A stretch of DNA of 53,757 nucleotides from Ralstonia sp. ASV6 (GTDB lineage: Bacteria; Pseudomonadota; Gammaproteobacteria; Burkholderiales; Burkholderiaceae): positions 1 to 53,757 of the forward strand of contig NZ_JAELUI010000018.1 in NCBI RefSeq assembly GCF_016429285.1, in the 5' to 3' direction. The position numbers and the translations under genes are program-made. The notes below the pieces were generated by a model. That model was not told where the DNA came from, ran no database searches, and worked only from the letters and a program-made list of their open reading frames with translations. Shown here piece after piece: positions 8,438-17,346 of this stretch (its first letter is position 1; each line of letters starts with the position of its first letter).

Positions 8438-10585
8438 CTAAGCCAGCCCCATCGCAGCAGCTTCGACTTCCGCCGCAGGGGCGCTGTCCGGCTCAGACAC
8501 GGCAGGCGCGATACCGATGAGGGCGGCGATCGTCTTCTCGCCCTCACTGATCGCATACGCGATGTGGTTCTGACCGGCCAGAACGACCGGCGCACCACTT
8601 GAGGTGTCAATCACAACCTCGAAATGCGGGAGCGTACGAGCAAGCTCATAGCGAAGATCGCCGAGCCCGTTGGCCGCGTGCTTTGCGTATTCCTCGGTCA
8701 GCAGGTCAGTCGCCTGCTTCTTCGTCATCATCCCTTTGATTGGGTACTCGCCATCGCGCTGCCACACGCGCGCTTCGGTATCCACTTCATCAGTGCGATA
8801 GCGCCGCACGTCTTCGAGCAGCGCGGCCTGGTCCTCTTCCAGCAGTGAGTACGGGGTCTGGCCACGGGCCGACTCATGTGTGAGATCTGCACCGAAATCT
8901 TCCAGCACCAGCAGGCAATTTGCGAAGCCGAGCGCGGCCGCATAGTGGGCCGCCGTTTGCCCTTCCCTGTCGGTCGCGTTCGGATCAGCGCCCGCTTCGA
9001 GCAGCGCTGAGACCACCGACGCCCGCCCGCCGCGGGCCGCTTCCATGAGGGCATTCATGCCGTTGCCGACATGCAGTTGATTGATCTCAATAGGCCTGGC
9101 AGCCAGCTTGGCGACGGCGCTTGCCGGCTTACCCGTCCACACGGCGTCATACAGCTTGTTCTCCGCGGTGCTCACACGCAGCAGCGAAGTTTGCTGAACA
9201 TCGCGATAGACGTCGTGCTTCTTGACAGTCGCATACAGGTGGACGCGATCGCCCACGTTGGCGACGTCACCGCCGGTGCTGAACCACACCAAAATGTTGC
9301 CCGCATCGTCACGGAACCGGTATAGCGTCTTGTCGCCATACTGGTCTCCCGGAATAACGGTGCGACCAATCACGACAACGGGGTGGTGCTCGATCTTTTC
9401 GTCGACCGTGCCGACGAACTGACTATCACGATCGCTGTCGCGCTCTGCAGCTTTGCGCTGCTGGTAGTCATACGAAGGCACAGCCGCAGCAACGATGCCG
9501 ATATGGCGATCTGCAACGTCATCAGCAGAACCCAGCACTGATAGGTTATGCATGAACGTCGAGCTGGCCCGAAGCGCGTCCACTTCCTCAGAACGAAGCC
9601 AGGCAATAATCTTTTTCGCCTTCTCAACATCTTCCGGACGGACAACCTCAGGCTTGATGATCGGGCGCTTAGCGAAGTGCTCGCGAACGATGTCGCTCGT
9701 CGACATGACCATCTGCTGATCCGCTTTCTCCTTCGAGCGGTAGCCGCTCACCCGCACTTCCGCACAGGCGGCTTGGAGCACACGCTCAATGGGAAGCTTG
9801 GCGTCCTCACCGTTCGCATATGCCGGCTCACGGAGCTCGTCGATCAGGTCGTGCATCTCGACCAGCAGCTGCAGCATTGCCGTTTGGTGATGCGGGTCGT
9901 CACCATTGAAAAAGTCAGTCAGACATGACTGCCCGACCTGCTTGTATTCGCCGCTGGCGACCTCTTGCAACACGAAGGTGTGGACCCGTTGCCGGTTCAG
10001 CTGACAGTGATCGCAGTTAGGTTCGCAGTGCATGTATGACTGCGGGAAATCGAGACCACGAACCAACGGCGCATCCGCACCGGGTATGTGTTCGAGCTTT
10101 CCGACGATCCTATGGCCGGCAATGACTGGCTTCTGCCCAGTCACTTTGACGTCGCATGCCTGAAGCTCCACGCGTTCGCCGCGAGTCTCGCCGTCGTAGA
10201 CGTGGACCTTCTCGAAGACTGCCAGCTTCGGCTCCGAAGCCTCCAGCGTAATCATCGGCATGCCCAGCTTGGCCGCACGCTTGTTCAGCCGCGCGATCAC
10301 CTCACGCAGGCGCCCCATGTGCTCCAGTGGAATGGTGAAGATTCGCGAGAATTCGCCGGCAGGCACCTCTACCGTGTTCGACTCGGACATTGCGTCGAGC
10401 CGTTCGCGCGCTTGCGTCACGGCGAGACGCACACCGGAGGCGCGATCGCCTTCTGCCATGGGGTCGCCGGTGATGAGGCCTCGGACGGCCTCCACGCGGT
10501 TGACATCGGGATCCTCGCCGAGGTCCACCAGGACCTCAAGCACCTCATCAGCTGTCAGTACATCTCCTCTTGTCACCTGGCTCAT
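8438..10585 (-). CDS. GEDP-domain protein with Cys cluster, OB-like region and ankyrin repeats, 715 aa
   Basis: ATG 10585. Residues 10-62 are the GEDP domain (TADEVLEVLVDLGEDPDVNRVEAV). Residues 187-225 hold HCEPNCDHCQLNRQR followed by YKQVGQSCLTDFF, a probable metal-binding module known from phage and plasmid proteins of unknown function. Residues about 385-475 (QFVGTVDEKIEHH ... YGDKTLYRF ... TVKKHDVYRDVQQTSL) resemble a nucleic-acid-binding beta-barrel module that often follows the Cys cluster. Residues 507-590 are two to three ankyrin repeats (NALMEAARGG, LLEAGADPNATDREGQTAAHYAA). The tail is weak (VEAAAMGLA). It is the most elaborate fusion in the array and suggests nucleic-acid plus protein binding; this is inference. 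Confidence 0.88.
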   Translation of the reverse strand: MSQVTRGDVLTADEVLEVLVDLGEDPDVNRVEAVRGLITGDPMAEGDRASGVRLAVTQARERLDAMSESNTVEVPAGEFSRIFTIPLEHMGRLREVIARLNKRAAKLGMPMITLEASEPKLAVFEKVHVYDGETRGERVELQACDVKVTGQKPVIAGHRIVGKLEHIPGADAPLVRGLDFPQSYMHCEPNCDHCQLNRQRVHTFVLQEVASGEYKQVGQSCLTDFFNGDDPHHQTAMLQLLVEMHDLIDELREPAYANGEDAKLPIERVLQAACAEVRVSGYRSKEKADQQMVMSTSDIVREHFAKRPIIKPEVVRPEDVEKAKKIIAWLRSEEVDALRASSTFMHNLSVLGSADDVADRHIGIVAAAVPSYDYQQRKAAERDSDRDSQFVGTVDEKIEHHPVVVIGRTVIPGDQYGDKTLYRFRDDAGNILVWFSTGGDVANVGDRVHLYATVKKHDVYRDVQQTSLLRVSTAENKLYDAVWTGKPASAVAKLAARPIEINQLHVGNGMNALMEAARGGRASVVSALLEAGADPNATDREGQTAAHYAAALGFANCLLVLEDFGADLTHESARGQTPYSLLEEDQAALLEDVRRYRTDEVDTEARVWQRDGEYPIKGMMTKKQATDLLTEEYAKHAANGLGDLRYELARTLPHFEVVIDTSSGAPVVLAGQNHIAYAISEGEKTIAALIGIAPAVSEPDSAPAAEVEAAAMGLA

Positions 10586-10897
10586 TTTCGGCGCCTTGTC
10601 CGTTCATGCTCTTGGCCAGGATCGTATGCAAACAACTTAAAAAGAGCAAATATACTGAGCTATTTTGCGTTTTACTCCATCAATGATCTTTTTTAATATA
10701 TTTTTCCGTTACCAAATCAGGGGGTGCGGTGTCGCTAGTGTGTGGCCCGGACCGCTATCCGTACGGCACGCGATCCGTCCACCGACCAACATGCACCTGG
10801 CTCCCAGCCCGATCCCGGGCAACAGTGCAAATTCGCTACAAGGTCCCGCACCGAATCCTCAAGGCGGCCAGCACCAACTCACCACATTCGCATCGGT
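10586..10897 (-). promoter_or_regulatory. 312-nt intergenic region with probable promoter for the 715-aa gene
   Basis: No convincing gene is seen on either strand. The first 120 nt beside the downstream gene are AT-rich. A candidate minus-strand promoter has -35 TTGCTC (10649..10644) and -10 TACGAT (10626..10621) with 17-nt spacing; another TATATT lies at about 10650. The rest (10740-10897) is GC-rich with no clear hairpin plus U-tract. It is one of the few large gaps in the array and probably begins a separate transcript. Confidence 0.35.
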
Positions 10898-12148
10898 TTA
10901 AATACCAGGAGACACGTCATCCCTCTCAAGCTGCCCACCCGGTGATTCCACTCTGATGAGTCCGCTTGGTAGCCTCCTCCACGTAGGATCCGCACGAACC
11001 CTATCGATATCTTCTTGACGGACAGACACCCCATGGCGGATCCCGTCCCGTACTACCTCAGGCGACGGGAAGTCCATTTTCCCCTCTCGCCCCCAACTAC
11101 CAGAGCACCAGTTCAATAAGCGATTCCCGTTGACCTGCAGCTCACGAATCCCCAACCACCCTGCATATGACGGCTGCTCAAGGTAGGAGAGAATCGCCTT
11201 CGTGTCCCTCTCAGGCAACGGATCCCCCTTTGCTGAGTAGCAGCCTTTGAACATACCCTCGCCAACTTCTTGGGCGCGGCGGAATTTATCCTCCTCGCTC
11301 AAGGCGTGTTTCAGCGACCCGGCCTCCGATTTCGTCAACTGACGGACAGGCTTGTACGGCTCGTTCTCGTCCAGAGCCTTCTTGATTTCCCTTGCGCATT
11401 GCACAAGTGTCGGATGGTAGATTTTGGCAATACCAGCGTCCTCCGATCCGAACCCCAGTGCTTCAAGCTCAGCCTTCGAGATCGGCCCCGACCAGCTGGA
11501 TGAAAACGGCAAACCGTTCGGGACCCGCTCGAACAGAAAGTATTCGAATTTGTCTGCACCCTTTTTATGTTCGCCGCGCTGCTTTGATCGCTGCACGCAG
11601 AATTCGCGTTTCGTCCGCGGATCAACAAATTCATGCTCCACCAGGTTGTGCTGGCCCTTCGCTGTTGCCACTAGTGCTTCACGAATTGCCTCCTCTGTAG
11701 CCGGCAAAGGCGGCGACTCAGGCTGATCTAGCACCAGCGCCTGCTTCAATGCCTCTCTTACCGCCTCAAGGACGAACTCTTGTCGCTGCTCGATGCCTGG
11801 AACCTGATCGAAGCCCACAGGGATCAGCGAACCGGCCACCAAACTGAAGTAGGCATAGTCCACGCCCTGCACCGCGAACTGAACGCCTTGCGAATCACCA
11901 ACAACGCGAAACACCTGTTCCTTGTACTCATCCAACGAAGTAGCTTGCGGCGCCACGTAGTGACTCGGGTGCCATTGCCCATCTACATGGTGGGCAAACG
12001 CAGTCGACAATCCATTTGGAAACCTCTTGTCTTTCAGCAGTTCATGCACCCTACGCACGCGATTCGCGACCGGGTCCTCTCCCAATTCGGACAACGCCAT
12101 CAAGACTTCGTCTTCGGTAATCGCGGCAATCGGCGATTTCTTCTTCAT
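10898..12148 (-). CDS. GEDP-domain protein, 416 aa, tail RDDVSPGI
   Basis: The start is set at ATG 12148 (MKKKSPIAAI, with AAAGAG upstream) because the GEDP domain follows at once: TEDEVLMALSELGEDPVANRVRRVHELL. An ATG further upstream would run into the hipA coding region. The middle contains charged helical segments (RTKREFCVQRSKQRGEHKKG) and the C-terminal third a Trp-rich stretch (SYAGWLGIREL, WCSGSWGREGK). No family is recognised. It ends ERDDVSPGI, a strong example of the acidic-Pro-Gly-hydrophobic tail. It lies 32 nt downstream of hipA, so it may be cotranscribed with hipBA. Confidence 0.86.
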   Translation of the reverse strand: MKKKSPIAAITEDEVLMALSELGEDPVANRVRRVHELLKDKRFPNGLSTAFAHHVDGQWHPSHYVAPQATSLDEYKEQVFRVVGDSQGVQFAVQGVDYAYFSLVAGSLIPVGFDQVPGIEQRQEFVLEAVREALKQALVLDQPESPPLPATEEAIREALVATAKGQHNLVEHEFVDPRTKREFCVQRSKQRGEHKKGADKFEYFLFERVPNGLPFSSSWSGPISKAELEALGFGSEDAGIAKIYHPTLVQCAREIKKALDENEPYKPVRQLTKSEAGSLKHALSEEDKFRRAQEVGEGMFKGCYSAKGDPLPERDTKAILSYLEQPSYAGWLGIRELQVNGNRLLNWCSGSWGREGKMDFPSPEVVRDGIRHGVSVRQEDIDRVRADPTWRRLPSGLIRVESPGGQLERDDVSPGI

Positions 12149-12180
12149 CGTGATTTCTCTTTGAACGGATCGCTTCGCAT

Positions 12181-13458
12181 TCAAGGCTCGTACGGCATCG
12201 AGCTGGGTGCCTTCAGTTTCGCCTTGGCCATGTTCTGGTAGACGTGATCCGGGGCCATGGACATCCGCCCGCCATCCCACTCTGCACGCATGTCATTGAG
12301 AAGCCTGGGATCGATCCGGTCTGCGTGCTGGCGCAGGACCTCCGCCATGGCATCACTGATGCGCTCGATCACTGCCTCCGGATTGGAAACACGGCACATC
12401 GTCTTGCCAAACGCGAGCACCTCCTCGCGCGACGGGTATTTGCGCTCCTTGTTCAGCTTGAGCGCCATCTGCCGATCCGCGAGTTCCACGCCGTGCCGAT
12501 TCTGGTACCGGTAGACCGTGGTCGTCACAACGTCATACAAAGGCGAGAGCATCGGTGAGCCCTGGGACGGATGCTCGTATGCCAGGCTGAAGTTCTTCAG
12601 GTGCGCATCGCTGTTGCGCACCATCACACTCAGTGCGAAGTACTCGAAAAATCGCTGCGCGCTCTCCGCGGCGTTCTCGCGGCAGTACGCGTCGATCACG
12701 CGTACAACGTTCTCGTAGCTGCCCTCGTACTTCTGCTCAGCCGAGCGGTTCATCAGCACGGTCATGTCCTCCTGCCCGAGCTGCTGGTCGCCATCGATGT
12801 CAAAGCGTTTCATCACGAACAGGTCGCCGGAATCGGAGAGCCAGAACTCCGGTACCCGAATCCCCGCGACGCGAGCCGCCTCCATGCAGAGGAATTCGTT
12901 TTGCGCCAGATGCGGGTAGTCGTCACCGCTGGCCTTCACGATCAAGTTGGGCGTGGCGATCGTAGCGCGCTCACCGAGATGCGAGTCGCCCTCCAGGTCG
13001 GGAATCATGACCTTCGGCTGGAACCCAGAGATGCCGGATTGCAGATAGGTGTCCACCAAGTACTCGAACAGCTCGGCCGACTGCTTACTCTTGAGCACCT
13101 CCGACAGCGCCACTTTGGCTGGATTGCCTTCCGGGCCGATGTCCGGCTCATAGAAGCGCAGGCGCCCAATCTGGTTGGACCCGGTCAGCGCCAACAGCCG
13201 CATGTCATCGAGGTTGTAGACCTTCGCGAACCGGCGCCGGATCCGCTCCAGCAGATAACCCTCCGGCCGGTTCATCGCAAAGATCGGGTGGAGCACCGAA
13301 CTGCCATAGCTCTCCGCGCGAAGCGGCATGCCAAGGCTCACCTCGCGCTCCCGCAGCGGAGTGTCATAGTTGAAGACGAAGCGGGAATCCTTGTGCAGGA
13401 TTCCCGACGAACCCTGCGGCGTGTAGATGCTGAGGCGTTTCAGCTTGTCATTCATCAT
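12181..13458 (-). CDS. hipA: HipA-family serine/threonine kinase toxin
   Basis: The product, about 425 aa, has the HipA hallmarks: SGFQPK near residue 144, an ATP-contacting LIVKASG (about 172-178), NSDAHLKN (282-289) with the catalytic Asp, and the metal-binding LYDVVTT near 307. Known HipA proteins phosphorylate glutamyl-tRNA synthetase and induce persistence; the substrate here is not established. Two adjacent ATGs (13458 and 13455) overlap the end of hipB, so translation is coupled. It lacks both the GEDP domain and the array tail. The pair probably stabilises the element. All key motifs look intact, so the kinase is likely active. Confidence 0.93.
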   Translation of the reverse strand: MMNDKLKRLSIYTPQGSSGILHKDSRFVFNYDTPLREREVSLGMPLRAESYGSSVLHPIFAMNRPEGYLLERIRRRFAKVYNLDDMRLLALTGSNQIGRLRFYEPDIGPEGNPAKVALSEVLKSKQSAELFEYLVDTYLQSGISGFQPKVMIPDLEGDSHLGERATIATPNLIVKASGDDYPHLAQNEFLCMEAARVAGIRVPEFWLSDSGDLFVMKRFDIDGDQQLGQEDMTVLMNRSAEQKYEGSYENVVRVIDAYCRENAAESAQRFFEYFALSVMVRNSDAHLKNFSLAYEHPSQGSPMLSPLYDVVTTTVYRYQNRHGVELADRQMALKLNKERKYPSREEVLAFGKTMCRVSNPEAVIERISDAMAEVLRQHADRIDPRLLNDMRAEWDGGRMSMAPDHVYQNMAKAKLKAPSSMPYEP

Positions 13459-13702
13459 CTTCGAGGAACGAAGCAATGGTGTCCACGGTGGGGCGTACGT
13501 CAGTGATGCCAACGCCCTTGCCAAGAAACAGCAGCATGTTGAACATCACGTGCGTGCCCACATTCTTGCCGGCCTCAAGGTCCGCAATGGTCTGGCGCCG
13601 CGTCTTCAGCGCGCGCGCGACGTCTTCCTGCGTTTTCCCCAACGCCTTACGCGTGTTCTTGAGCAGGGTTCCAAGATCCTTGGGTGTGAGTGCTGTGTCC
13701 AT
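13448..13702 (-). CDS. hipB: HipB-like XRE antitoxin
   Basis: An 84-aa protein with an N-terminal helix-turn-helix (LGTLLKNTRKALGKTQEDVARAL ... TIADLEAGK, split here by a short turn) typical of XRE/HipB antitoxins, and an acidic C-terminus (SFLEDDE). HipB proteins bind HipA and repress their own operon. It overlaps the hipA start by 8-11 nt. An inverted pair of 10-bp sites lies directly upstream, with one arm 6 nt before the start codon, consistent with autorepression. Identity as antitoxin rests on HTH type and position. Confidence 0.92.
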   Translation of the reverse strand: MDTALTPKDLGTLLKNTRKALGKTQEDVARALKTRRQTIADLEAGKNVGTHVMFNMLLFLGKGVGITDVRPTVDTIASFLEDDE

Positions 13703-13707
13703 AGGTT

Positions 13708-13758
13708 CGATTAAGCGGACATCTTAGAAGCCAGTATAGGCAAATGTTCGCTTAATCG
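13708..13758 (-). promoter_or_regulatory. hipBA operator pair and promoter
   Basis: CGATTAAGCG (13708-13717) and its exact reverse complement CGCTTAATCG (13749-13758) stand 41 bp apart, close to four helical turns. Between them, on the minus strand, is a good -10 hexamer TATACT (13738..13733). A repressor bound at both arms would cover the promoter, as is known for hipBA. The arms are likely HipB sites (inference). Confidence 0.72.
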
Positions 13759-13811
13759 CACGAGAAATGGATCAATCGCGGCGTCTTTAAAATAGACAAG
13801 CACCGATCGGA

Positions 13812-14894
13812 TCACATTTCCAGACTGTCTTCACCGCTTGTCGCAGTTGCAGCGGCCCCTTGCGACTCTTTTCGCACCGGAACGTCGAGGGTTGCGCGTT
13901 CTCGCTTGGCCATAGTGACCTCAAAGCGGACAACCAACTCACTGGGCTGTCGGAGCGGGTTAGGGATCTTCGCCGTGGCCGGATCCCCCTGGTATGAGTC
14001 CCAGAAGGACTTGATCTCAGCGAGCTTTGCCAGCCCTCCAGCCTTGCTGAAATATCCTGCCTGGTCGAAGTAGCGCACAGGCGCGTAACCGTTGATCTCC
14101 GGCTCGCCACGCACAATCCCATCGAACGTGCACCAGAGCAGCTTGCCATCTTCCAGCTCCTTGTATTCGCGAAGCAGCGACTTGGCGACCGTTGCGTCCT
14201 CCGGGGTATCCGGAAGGAAGCGCGCGCAGAAGTCGTCTGCATACATGGAGCCTCCAAAGGGCGAAGGCTTCTTGTGCTCACTGAGTCGAATGTCGACCAG
14301 CTGCCAGCACCCCGTGCCCTCATGTAGCGTCATGGCTGCAACGACGTCGCGCTCATCGCGAGCCTTCGACGGGTCGTCGATCACCAGGGAGATACGCCCC
14401 TTTTCCGTGATCAGCTTCGTTTTGACGCCGGTCGGGCCCTTCCCTTCCAGGCGCTCAGAAAGCCCCAAGATGGCCCGGAAGTCTTCCGCCTTGCGCATGG
14501 CCTTGGCTGACCCCAGATCGAGCGTCACGTCGAATGCTGAGCCATCCGCCCAGATCCTCAACCCACGCAGAACACGGGGCTTTTCATGCTTGGAGCGACG
14601 CACCAGGTCAACGCACGTTTCCGAGAATTCCGCGGCGTAGCCCGCCGCGATCGCGTCGTTGATCACTTGGCGCTTTGCTGCGGAAAGAACCGACAACATC
14701 TTTGGCACGCTCGCGCGAGCATCATCGACAGCCGAACGGATAGCTTCAAGCCGCCCCTCCGTTGGAAGCGACTGGCCAAGCAGATGCTTGTGCACGTCCT
14801 GTACGCGGGTCGCCGTGGGATCCTCCCCGGCTTGTACCAACGCGGACATGACCTCTTCCTGGGTGATCTCTCGTTGATCGGCTTCAACTGCCAT
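13812..14894 (-). CDS. GEDP-domain protein, 360 aa
   Basis: ATG 14894 has AGGGA upstream. The GEDP domain covers residues about 9-64 (TQEEVMSALVQAGEDPTATRVQDVHKHLL ... AIRSAVDDARASV). The following region has alternating strands and helices; RRSKHEKPRVLRGLRIWADG and ITEKGRISLVIDDP are its most regular parts. No catalytic signature was found. It ends ATSGEDSLEM, acidic with a terminal Met but without Pro. It is the last gene before the hipBA promoter region, so its transcript may end in the 100-nt gap there, although no terminator is obvious. Function unknown. Confidence 0.86.
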   Translation of the reverse strand: MAVEADQREITQEEVMSALVQAGEDPTATRVQDVHKHLLGQSLPTEGRLEAIRSAVDDARASVPKMLSVLSAAKRQVINDAIAAGYAAEFSETCVDLVRRSKHEKPRVLRGLRIWADGSAFDVTLDLGSAKAMRKAEDFRAILGLSERLEGKGPTGVKTKLITEKGRISLVIDDPSKARDERDVVAAMTLHEGTGCWQLVDIRLSEHKKPSPFGGSMYADDFCARFLPDTPEDATVAKSLLREYKELEDGKLLWCTFDGIVRGEPEINGYAPVRYFDQAGYFSKAGGLAKLAEIKSFWDSYQGDPATAKIPNPLRQPSELVVRFEVTMAKRERATLDVPVRKESQGAAATATSGEDSLEM

Positions 14895-14902
14895 GATTTT
14901 CC

Positions 14903-15351
14903 CTATGGAGACGGCGATTCATCGACATCACTCTTTGTGGCACGCTGCGATGCCAATTTATTGGCCATTTCGACCGGTTCGAAGCTCGCTTCGAGCGGCG
15001 ATGTCCAACACGTCAACCCTCGTTCTCTCGCGGTCCGAAACTGCTGACTCGTCCCGACACAACCGTTGAAGTAGCCACCGTCATACTGGTCGTACGAGAT
15101 TCCAATCTCTCTGAGAAGACCCGCATGCTCCGGCGTCCCCTCAATCACGCCTTCCCACTTTATGGTGGCGACCATGGGCACGAAGTCGACGCGCCCGTGG
15201 CCTGACGATGGCACTCGCTCCGAGATCGAGAGCTTGACCTTGATGTGGTCCCTCGATCCTAGGCAGGCATATCCGGATCCTCACCCGCGGCGACCAGCGC
15301 CAGCATGACTTCCTCTTCGCTGATCGGTTTGATCGGTGACTGATAGCTCAT
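14903..15351 (-). pseudogene. Decayed GEDP-domain gene (truncated domain, frameshift)
   Basis: From ATG 15351 the reading frame gives MSYQSPIKPISEEEVMLALV then AAGEDPDMPA and a stop at 15261..15259, so it begins exactly like a GEDP gene and breaks after GEDPD. The following DNA in a different frame encodes a beta-rich protein (VKLSISERVPSSGHGR, VDFVPMVATIKWEGVIEG) to the stop at 14903, ending DVDESPSP. That frame stays open upstream of its first usable start, a GTG at 15214, so the N-terminal module has probably been lost by deletion. A 103-aa protein could still be made from the GTG. The C-terminal domain may be a short carrier-like module. Confidence 0.75.
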
Positions 15352-15380
15352 TGTCTTTAGGCTCCTCGAAGACAAGTCGC

Positions 15381-16532
15381 TCACATGCCCGGAGACGGAG
15401 CGACATCGTCCTGTGTCGGAATCAACTTTTGCACTACGACCGGATCAAGTTCATATCGACGGGCGACATCTGCAAGGCCGGCACGTCCAAGCGCCTTCGC
15501 CGCCTCCTCCATCGCCTGATCGAAAGCATCCGTGATCCCCTCGATGTGAAGGACAGCATCCACCGCACCTGCTGTGTTGGCGCGCAAAAGAACCCCAACC
15601 AGGGACGACAGCGCAGCACCTGGCGCAGTCTGCAGTACCGCAGGCTTCGTCTTTTCGCCCAAAGCTTGCTCAACCAAGCTCTCGACCGTGCGCCGCAGAT
15701 CTCCAGCGAGCATTGGGAAGCGACCATCGTCGCCATGCTCTGCGAGCCAGCTGAGCTTTTCGATGTCTTCGACGCTGAGCGAATACTGGTGCCGCACCCC
15801 AGTCTCATCAGACTGGTCTTCCTCGGGCACGAGCCGCTCCTGCAGAAACGCGGCGTACTCGTACTGCCCTGCGATGAACGCCAGAGTGCGCTCATCGCGG
15901 GGCGTTAGCACCAGGAAATGCCGGTCGCGCAAATCCAGGGGCTCATCACTGATTTTCTCGACGCTCCCGGAATCGGTATAGGCGCCCTCTTCATAGTCGT
16001 CATCCTGCGCAACCGGCCGCCCACGCCAGTCAACCACGTCGATCTGGAAATCATCGAGGTTCTCGATACCCTGGCGCCCGTGGAAAATGTCCTTCGCGGC
16101 CCCAGCTCGCTGGCCATTCGACATCCCGGTGTCGTCGAAATCAAAGTTGACTGCCCAAATGCCGGCGAGACCTTCATCACTCGGGTCATCGAGCTCGTCC
16201 ACTACCTGCCTCACGTTCACACGCAAGCTTCGGCCGCAATCGACCATTGCGCCCGGCACAGGCCAACGAGGAGCCCCGTCTTTCACAAGATCGGGCCCCT
16301 GATCCGGCAACCGGGTCACCGTATGCGAATCGCCATCATGAGGGCTCTTCCAAGTGTCGCCCACTCGGAGGCTGCGGATGCCCGCCAGATCTTCGACAGA
16401 GTAGCCCGTCGCCTCGCTGAAAAACTCCACACCGAGCACCTGCGTGCCGGGCTTATGGAAATTCTGATCCCACGATGCCGAGTACTGTCGAAGGTGCATG
16501 TGGTGAGCCATCTCTGGAGAAATTGCCGTCAT
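15381..16532 (-). CDS. Unknown 383-aa array protein without GEDP domain, tail DDVAPSPGM
   Basis: ATG 16532 is chosen (GGAACGAG upstream); a Met at codon 8 is an alternative. The first 30 residues are not GEDP-like. The middle is acidic and carries a repeated DDY/DDS pattern; a Leu-rich helical region (QYEYAAFLQERLVPEED ... LSVEDIEKLSWLAEHG) follows. The end, PTQDDVAPSPGM, is the archetype of the array tail. It shows that the tail occurs independently of the N-terminal module. No enzyme motif or membrane segment was seen. Gap to the upstream gene is 24 nt. Function unknown. Confidence 0.86.
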   Translation of the reverse strand: MTAISPEMAHHMHLRQYSASWDQNFHKPGTQVLGVEFFSEATGYSVEDLAGIRSLRVGDTWKSPHDGDSHTVTRLPDQGPDLVKDGAPRWPVPGAMVDCGRSLRVNVRQVVDELDDPSDEGLAGIWAVNFDFDDTGMSNGQRAGAAKDIFHGRQGIENLDDFQIDVVDWRGRPVAQDDDYEEGAYTDSGSVEKISDEPLDLRDRHFLVLTPRDERTLAFIAGQYEYAAFLQERLVPEEDQSDETGVRHQYSLSVEDIEKLSWLAEHGDDGRFPMLAGDLRRTVESLVEQALGEKTKPAVLQTAPGAALSSLVGVLLRANTAGAVDAVLHIEGITDAFDQAMEEAAKALGRAGLADVARRYELDPVVVQKLIPTQDDVAPSPGM

Positions 16533-16556
16533 GTTCTCGTTCCAATAATCAAGAGG

Positions 16557-17321
16557 TCAGGGTTCAAGATCAGCAGGAACGTCGGCGCTGCGCGAAACTG
16601 CGATTATGTGCTCGCCGAGCTTCGTTTCCAGATCGGCGATCGCCTGTGCAACGGCTGCGGCGTCAGATGCAGCAACGCGCGCCTCGCCAACATGCACAAC
16701 CTCACCCGCCTCACCAATGGGGACGCCCTTATACTTGGCCGCAAAGAGAGCATCCGTACCATCAATGCGAGACTCCATCCATGCGGTACAGTCGTTGTAG
16801 AACCTGCAGAACACTCCCGGCTCAAATTCCTCTGTCCAGACACCTGGGAGCCGCAGCGTCAGCTCGCCTGCGCTGTTTTCCTTTTCTGCCTCTTGCGCCG
16901 CCGCAACCAATCGCTCCACATACTCGATCTTGGCGACGTCCTTGCCGCTGCACACCAAAACATCTGCAACAGTATTCAGGCGACTGACGACTTCGCGCGA
17001 TTGCCCGTGGAAATCGTCCGTCTCGCTGAAAAACATCCTGAGATCAGCTGTCGTCAGCATGAATTGATCGTAGAGAAACGCCCACGCCTTCTGCTTAACA
17101 TCGGGCAATACCTGGTCGTTCTCTACGGCGACTCGCGACTCACGCTCCAACACGTGAAAGCGGCGTGCCGCACGCAGCAGAAATTGCTCCATGACCGCGA
17201 CGCGCTGTATCCCTGCGAAACTCTCATTCGCCACATAGGCATCGAACGCCTCATCGTCCTTCGGCAATTCGTCGAAGGACCCTTCTTCTGTTTTGACCGG
17301 CACCGCAGCCTTCGCTTCCAT
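16557..17321 (-). CDS. Unknown 254-aa array protein without GEDP domain
   Basis: ATG 17321 has GGGAG at ideal spacing; a TTG two codons earlier is the alternative. The protein is acidic and mainly helical (FLLRAARRFHVLERESRV, EYVERLVAAAQEAEKE), with a possible small beta domain in the middle (ELTLRLPGVWTEEFEPGVF). No family is recognised. It ends SADVPADLEP: acidic and Pro-containing but with terminal Pro, a weak version of the tail. It sits 19 nt after the 473-aa gene, and together with it and the 383-aa gene forms a run of three array genes lacking the GEDP domain. Confidence 0.85.
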   Translation of the reverse strand: MEAKAAVPVKTEEGSFDELPKDDEAFDAYVANESFAGIQRVAVMEQFLLRAARRFHVLERESRVAVENDQVLPDVKQKAWAFLYDQFMLTTADLRMFFSETDDFHGQSREVVSRLNTVADVLVCSGKDVAKIEYVERLVAAAQEAEKENSAGELTLRLPGVWTEEFEPGVFCRFYNDCTAWMESRIDGTDALFAAKYKGVPIGEAGEVVHVGEARVAASDAAAVAQAIADLETKLGEHIIAVSRSADVPADLEP

Positions 17322-17346
17322 AATCAAGTCTCCCTAAGCCCAACGA

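Noticed and set aside
10665-10956. Overlapping plus-strand frames of 67-78 codons in the 10.7-kb gap
   Set aside because: No ribosome site, Arg/Pro/His-rich composition typical of random GC-rich frames.
14903-15351. Programmed frameshift in the broken GEDP gene
   Set aside because: No slippery heptamer or downstream structure, and most of the module is absent rather than out of frame.
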